From: Hyphomicrobiales bacterium
Lineage (GTDB): Bacteria; Pseudomonadota; Alphaproteobacteria; Rhizobiales; Rhizobiaceae
Reading direction: 5' to 3'
DNA: 28,138 bases
Assembly (NCBI GenBank): GCA_011087745.1
Contig: JAALLB010000002.1
Span: 1 to 28,138 of the forward strand
The stretch's first letter is position 1; each line of letters opens with the position of its first letter. This document shows, piece after piece, positions 24,075 through 28,138 of the stretch. The notes beneath the pieces are model-generated. The model was not told the origin of the DNA. It saw only the letters and a program-made list of their open reading frames with translations, and searched no databases. Made by a program: the position numbers and the translations under genes.

Positions 24075-24177
24075 GGCAATGGCTCCTGAATAACAAATCA
24101 GTTTCTATAAATAGTACTCTGACGGCATTTTTTAGGCAATTAATTTGGATTGGGTTGAATTCATTGTGATTGAGGCA

Positions 24178-25083
24178 TTATTTTGACGTTTTGCTTTTTG
24201 TCTTGAACCAATGTGCCAAGAAATCAACGAAAACACGAACCTTGCCGGGTACATGTCTTCTGTGTGGATAAACAGCGTAAATACCGCCTCCTGATGGTAT
24301 GCGATCTTCCAGCAAGCTAATGAGTGACCCTGATTTGAGTTCTTCTTCAATCGAAAATTCCGGCACGAGTGTCATGCCCAGGCTGGCAAGCGCTGCTCTG
24401 CGTGCGACTTCCGGGCTGTTTACTTCAATATTTCCACGAACCGGAACGCTAATTTCTTCGCCGTTATCATCCAAAAAGCACCAATTGGCCCGGCGCATCA
24501 GGTTGGTATCCACGATACAAGGTACATCTCCCAAATCATTTGGGGTTTTTGGTGCGCCATGCATTTCGATGAATTCAGGTGTTGCGCACAGTACAAGCCT
24601 GAAATCAGAAAGTTTCTTGGCGATCAGTGCAGAATCAGCGAGGCGAGAAATTCGTATGGCAACATCATAGCCTTCTTCCACCATATCAACCATTGCATCA
24701 TCCAAATTCATATCAATGGTGATATCAGGATATGCGGCGGCAAATTCAACGATCGGAAGACCGATTTCCAGGTCAGTTAGGGAACGCGGTGCGGAAATAC
24801 GCAGCCGTCCTTTGTGCCCCTTGCCAGCTTCGCGAACATTGTCTTGCAAGTCACCAACTTTTTGCAGGATCTCGAGCGCAGATTTATGAAAAACATCACC
24901 GGCTTCTGTAAGAGAAAATTGCCGTGTCGTCCTGTTTAACAATAAAATGCCAAGTTCGTCCTCAAGCTCCCGTACGTATTTGGACATGAGCGCTTTTGAT
25001 CGGCCCACTTTTCTTGCAGCGGCGGAGAAACCTTGTTGTTCCACGATGTCGACGAAGGCTTGCATTCTTGTGAGTGTATCCAA
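24178..25083 (-). CDS. LysR-family transcriptional regulator
   Basis: The 301-residue product has an N-terminal winged helix-turn-helix (about 1-60; FVDIVEQQGFSAAARKVGRS, then LLNRTTRQFSLTEAG). A periplasmic-binding-like effector domain follows (about 90-295), with LRISAPRSL and PVRGNIEVNSPEV. It belongs to the large group of LysR proteins resembling CrgA/AphB-type regulators in gamma- and alphaproteobacteria. The target is unknown. LysR genes are often divergent from their target, but here pyk lies 24 bases upstream and DUF1007 103 bases downstream, all on the same strand. I see no clear T-N11-A palindrome I would trust in either short gap. Confidence 0.9.
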   Translation of the reverse strand: MDTLTRMQAFVDIVEQQGFSAAARKVGRSKALMSKYVRELEDELGILLLNRTTRQFSLTEAGDVFHKSALEILQKVGDLQDNVREAGKGHKGRLRISAPRSLTDLEIGLPIVEFAAAYPDITIDMNLDDAMVDMVEEGYDVAIRISRLADSALIAKKLSDFRLVLCATPEFIEMHGAPKTPNDLGDVPCIVDTNLMRRANWCFLDDNGEEISVPVRGNIEVNSPEVARRAALASLGMTLVPEFSIEEELKSGSLISLLEDRIPSGGGIYAVYPHRRHVPGKVRVFVDFLAHWFKTKSKTSK

Positions 25084-25107
25084 GGGGCAGGCTCCTAGTG
25101 TTGATGT

Positions 25108-26545
25108 CTAAATGCCAGATTGCCCATCACTTGCGACAAAGGCAATACGCAACATGTTGGTTGCACTTGGTGTACCTAATGGAACGCCAGCTGAAATGAT
25201 TACACGGTCACCCGGTTTGGCAAACTTTTGGCTAGCGGCAATTCGGCATGCACGGTCTACCATGTCATCAATATCGTTTGCATCTTCGGTTACAACGCAA
25301 TGAAGTCCCCATACGATGGAAAGGCGCCTTGCGGTTCTTGCAACTGGCGAAAGAGCGATGATGGGTACAGAAGGGCGTTCACGTGCTGCGCGCAGGCCCG
25401 TGGTACCAGAAACCCGTATAACAAACAATTGCCGAAAGGTTCAGCGTCTCTGCTATCTGGCGTGCGGCCAGTGAAATTGCATCTGCTCCAGTTGGATCGG
25501 GGTCAGCACGCTGTGCAGAAATAATACCATCGTAGTTTGGATCTTGCTCAATTTGGGTGGCAATTTTATCCATCATTGAAACGGCTTCAATCGGATAATC
25601 TCCCACAGCTGATTCAGCTGATAGCATGACGGCATCAGCGCCCTCAAAAACCGCTGTGCCGACATCAGAAACCTCCGCACGTGTAGGCATTGGTGCTGAT
25701 ATCATCGATTCTAACATCTGTGTTGCCACAACGACCGGCTTGCCAGCTTTGCGGCAGGCTCTGGTCATCTGCTTTTGCAAGCCTGGAACCTGCTCGATAG
25801 GAACTTCAACGCCAAGATCACCACGGGCAACCATGATGGCGTCAGACAGTTCGATAATTTCTTCAAGTTTGGCCAGCGCTTGCGGTTTTTCGATTTTTGA
25901 TAATATTCCTGCCCGGCCCTTTGCAATTTTGCGTACTTCGGCGACATCTTGCGGCCTTTGAACAAATGAAATTGCTATTCAATCAACTTCTGCTGCCAAA
26001 GCTGCATCCAGATCAGCATAATCCTTTTCAGTAAGTGAGCTAACACCCAAATCTGAATCTGGCAGGCTAACACCCTTGCGACTTGAGAGTTTTGTGCCAC
26101 TTACAACTTCTGTCAGAGCTTCACTATCGGAGGCCTTAATAACCTTGAGGGTTACTTTGCCATCATCGATCAAGATACGGTGACCTGGCTTAAGGGCTTC
26201 AATAATTTCGGGATGAGGTACGTGAATACGCTTCTGTGTGCCGGGTGTTTCATCCAAATCAAGTGTAATTTGATCACCAGCATCTACTTCAATCTTGTCG
26301 TTTGCAAATTCACTCAGGCGTAATTTTGGACCTTGTAAATCTGCAAGAATACCAATTGGTCTGCCAACATCTTTTTCCACAGATCTAAGAGTTGCAACGA
26401 GATCATTCAGCAATTCATGGGAGGAATGGCTCATGTTGATGCGGAACATATCAGCACCCGCATTAAACAGCTCGGTGATTTTCTCTTTTGAACTGGAGGC
26501 AGGGCCCAGGGTTGCCAGAATTTTTATGCGTCTTTTGCGATGCAT
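25108..26545 (-). pseudogene. pyk: Pyruvate kinase, interrupted by an in-frame TGA and a frameshift
   Basis: Pyruvate kinase makes pyruvate and ATP from phosphoenolpyruvate. The full reading, about 478 residues, is the normal family length, with RINMSHSSHE, GPKLRLSEF, VARGDLGVEVP, ATQMLESM and SGTTGLRAARERPS. Two lesions break it. First, TGA at 25979-25981 stands where Trp is expected (VD-Trp-IAISFVQRP); the frame on both sides is otherwise continuous. Second, an extra base within CCAGAAACCCGT (25406-25417) shifts the frame between VCYT and SGTTGLR. As pyk is central to metabolism and both flanks are well conserved, sequence error near the contig end is the simplest reading; real decay is possible if another pyk or ppdK exists. 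It lies ten bases after DUF1036 in a probable operon. Confidence 0.88.
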
Positions 26546-26555
26546 TATGACTGCT

Positions 26556-27014
26556 TTACTGTTGTGGTTGAGATTGTGACTGCTCTGTCAGACGAACCAT
26601 CCAATTGGATCGGTTTCCGGTGTCGATTTCAAAAAAGCCTGTTTTGATGTGCCCTCGTGTGAAGCAATCTTGTACACCTTCGATCTTAAATTCGCGTTCA
26701 TTCGTACAAAGGAATACATCTCCTCGCCATTGACCACCCTTGTCAGCGTCTTCTGCATATATGTAGTAAAAGCGGGAATTAAGATCTCCCTCGATGAGTG
26801 AACTGCATGTTTCAGGTGGCACCTGGAACCAACCTTCGGACAACCATTTCTCGTCTTCTTTATAGCCAAGAGCTGCACCCACCAGGCTTTTTGTATCGTT
26901 GCAGATTCTAAAGTCTGCATAAGCAATAGACGGCGCCAATACCAAGGAGCTACTTGAAAATCCTGCCACTGTCATACTTATCGCCAAAAACTTTTTGAAT
27001 GCGCCTACCAACAT
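26556..27014 (-). CDS. DUF1036 exported protein
   Basis: The 152-residue protein has a signal peptide (about 1-33, ending IAYA) followed by DFRICNDTKSLVGAALGYKE, the typical DUF1036 start. Four Cys occur in the mature part (ICND, PETCSSL, FLCTNE, QDCFTRG), suggesting two disulfides in the periplasm. The family has no known biochemical function. Placement directly upstream of pyk is a familiar Rhizobiales arrangement. It is intact even though it lies between two broken genes. Confidence 0.88.
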   Translation of the reverse strand: MLVGAFKKFLAISMTVAGFSSSSLVLAPSIAYADFRICNDTKSLVGAALGYKEDEKWLSEGWFQVPPETCSSLIEGDLNSRFYYIYAEDADKGGQWRGDVFLCTNEREFKIEGVQDCFTRGHIKTGFFEIDTGNRSNWMVRLTEQSQSQPQQ

Positions 27015-27096
27015 TGTACTGATGTTAAATTCCCGAATTACGATTCATATTTAGCATTTGTCGCGTACACTTGATTCCATGTCAACAGAGTGACTT

Positions 27097-28028
27097 TTAG
27101 CTATCCCTTTTTGTTGGGCGAGAAACCCAAATTCCCAACAGAATAAATGCGCAACCAATTAATTGCATCAGGTCCATTTGTTCGTCAAAGAGCAGCCACC
27201 CAAAGAAGGCTGCCGCAATCGCTTCAATAAAGATAACCAATGATGAAAATGCGGCGGTTAATGCGGCAATTGCGATTGTCAAAAGTCCTTGACCGCCGGC
27301 GTGTGTCAAGATGCCGAGAGATGCAAGTGCTGCCCATCCGCGTTCAGTTTCCGGAAAGAGTTGGTCGTTTGACAAAAGCGTAACAACCAACAGTAAGAGC
27401 GTGTTACAATGGTAGAGACCAGAAACAAACTACCATTACTGGTGTTGCGGGTTCCAGTTCTGATTGCAATGAAATAAAAGCCAAAAAAGAGCGATGTTAT
27501 CACGCCGTATAAATCACCGATCAGGCGTTCAGGCTCTACCCGAAAACTTGCGTTGATCAGCAACCCCATGCCCACCAAACATATTACAATTCCAAGAAAA
27601 GCATTTTTCGGTGGTTTTTCCTTTAAGAGCAGGTTTGAAAACAATATCACCCAAACAGGTACAAGGCCTGTCAGAAATGTTGCATTGGCCATAGTCGTGT
27701 TGAGTATCGATAAATGCCAAAAGCCTAAATCACCAGCAAATAGGATGCCTGCGAGTATTGCGGGTTTTGAAAATTGAAGTGATAGTTTGCTTGAAGTGTT
27801 TTTGGCTTCCCATAGTGCCCATAACAGCAATATCGGCAGCGCAAACATCACCCGCCAAAACGCGCTTGCGAAGGCTCCAACTTCTGCTTCACGTACAAAA
27901 ACAGGTGAGAATCCCATGACGATACCACCCACAAATAGAGCTGTGAGTGCCACCGGGAATGAAAGTTGTTTTTGGGAAGCTTGAGATGAAATAATATGGA
28001 CTTTCGGAAAAAATACGTGGTGTAACAC
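27097..28028 (-). pseudogene. EamA/DMT-family transporter, one frameshift
   Basis: Two reading frames join into one product of about 310 residues with ten predicted membrane helices and two EamA repeats: GGIVMGFSPVFVREAEVGAFASAFWR at the N-terminus and GWAALASLGILTHAGGQGLL with LLFDEQMDLMQLIGCAFILLGIWVSR at the C-terminus. Such proteins are drug/metabolite exporters of unknown substrate. The frame breaks near 27400: one base appears to be missing in CAGTAAGAGCG (27391-27401), where an Ala-Leu-Leu-Leu-Leu run is expected. The start is uncertain; ATG at 28028 adds about 27 residues before the first helix. Being close to the contig end, the lesion may be a sequence error. Confidence 0.8.
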
Positions 28029-28087
28029 TTTTGCTACTTGAAACTTTGAAGCAGATGACCTTTCTAAGAGACAGAATTTTTGCGAAC

Positions 28088-28137
28088 TATACTCCGAGTC
28101 CTTGAAAATCTGATTATTTGGGGTTGACGTTTCAGGC
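28088..28137 (-). repeat. Right copy of the 50-bp perfect terminal inverted repeat
   Basis: This is an exact inverted copy of bases 1-50, starting TATACTCCGAG and running outward. It carries the same codons and TGA that end the DUF459 frame on the left, here with no DUF459 gene attached; the preceding bases (TGCGAAC) are unrelated to those on the left beyond a few positions. It starts 59 bases upstream of the EamA start codon. Confidence 0.9.
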
Positions 28138-28138
28138 T

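Noticed and set aside
25979..25981. TGA read as tryptophan (alternative code or readthrough)
   Set aside because: TGA ends several intact genes here (for example nudC, yejB, yejE and the transglycosylase), and Trp is encoded by TGG throughout. The TAG in DUF459 also fits a lesion rather than recoding.
1..28137. Whole window as a composite transposon or invertible segment bounded by the 50-bp inverted repeats
   Set aside because: The content is ordinary housekeeping chromosome with Rhizobiales gene order, and there is no transposase or recombinase. The repeats coincide exactly with the window ends, which points to assembly limits.

Overview
The window looks like one chromosomal contig from a fairly AT-rich member of the Hyphomicrobiales (Rhizobiales, Alphaproteobacteria). 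The evidence is gene content and order: a MltB-type transglycosylase beside a DUF459 SGNH protein and galU; membrane cytochrome c (cycM) beside kdsB and pheA; DUF1036 directly upstream of pyk; a YejABEF peptide importer; and NfeD paired with a stomatin-like protein. I cannot name the genus. No tRNA, rRNA, CRISPR array, phage gene or transposase gene is visible. No gap without a gene exceeds about 200 bases.

Layout. 25-2516 (minus): a damaged DUF459 gene and an intact lytic transglycosylase. 2671-4722: divergent galE and galU, which make UDP-sugars. 4724-7339: an outer-membrane beta-barrel gene divergent from kdsD, with a strong dyad symmetry between them. 7336-8827 (minus): NfeD and an SPFH protein. 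9031-11189 (plus): a glycine-rich DUF533 protein, a HIT protein and NudC. 11192-11990: an OhrR-like MarR regulator divergent from an unrecognised 73-residue gene, with stacked dyads over a perfect TATAAT. 12014-13590 (minus): pheA and kdsB, whose stop and start codons overlap. 13785-14333: cycM, ending in a clear terminator. 14486-21280 (plus): yejABEF and a GhrA-like dehydrogenase. 21277-25083 (minus): hemH, a NicO-type metal transporter, its DUF1007 partner and a LysR regulator. 25108-28028 (minus): a damaged pyk, DUF1036 and a damaged EamA transporter.

How the genes fit together. The first half is rich in cell-envelope work: peptidoglycan turnover, UDP-sugar supply, the first committed Kdo step (kdsD) and Kdo activation (kdsB), and an outer-membrane barrel. 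The second half is peptide uptake, metal handling and heme synthesis, and central carbon metabolism. Genes are tightly packed, and four convergent pairs have stop codons that overlap or lie within two bases of each other.

The least ordinary points are structural. The first 50 bases recur perfectly, inverted, at the far end (28088-28137). All six gene-breaking lesions I can see (four frameshifts, two Trp-to-stop changes) lie in the outer 1.3 kb on the left and 3 kb on the right, with none in about 24 kb between. This pattern points to a contig bounded by a repeated element and to poor sequence quality at the ends, rather than to real gene decay. I found no convincing new multi-gene system. The best candidate for new biology is the OhrR-like regulator with its small divergent gene and stacked operators.
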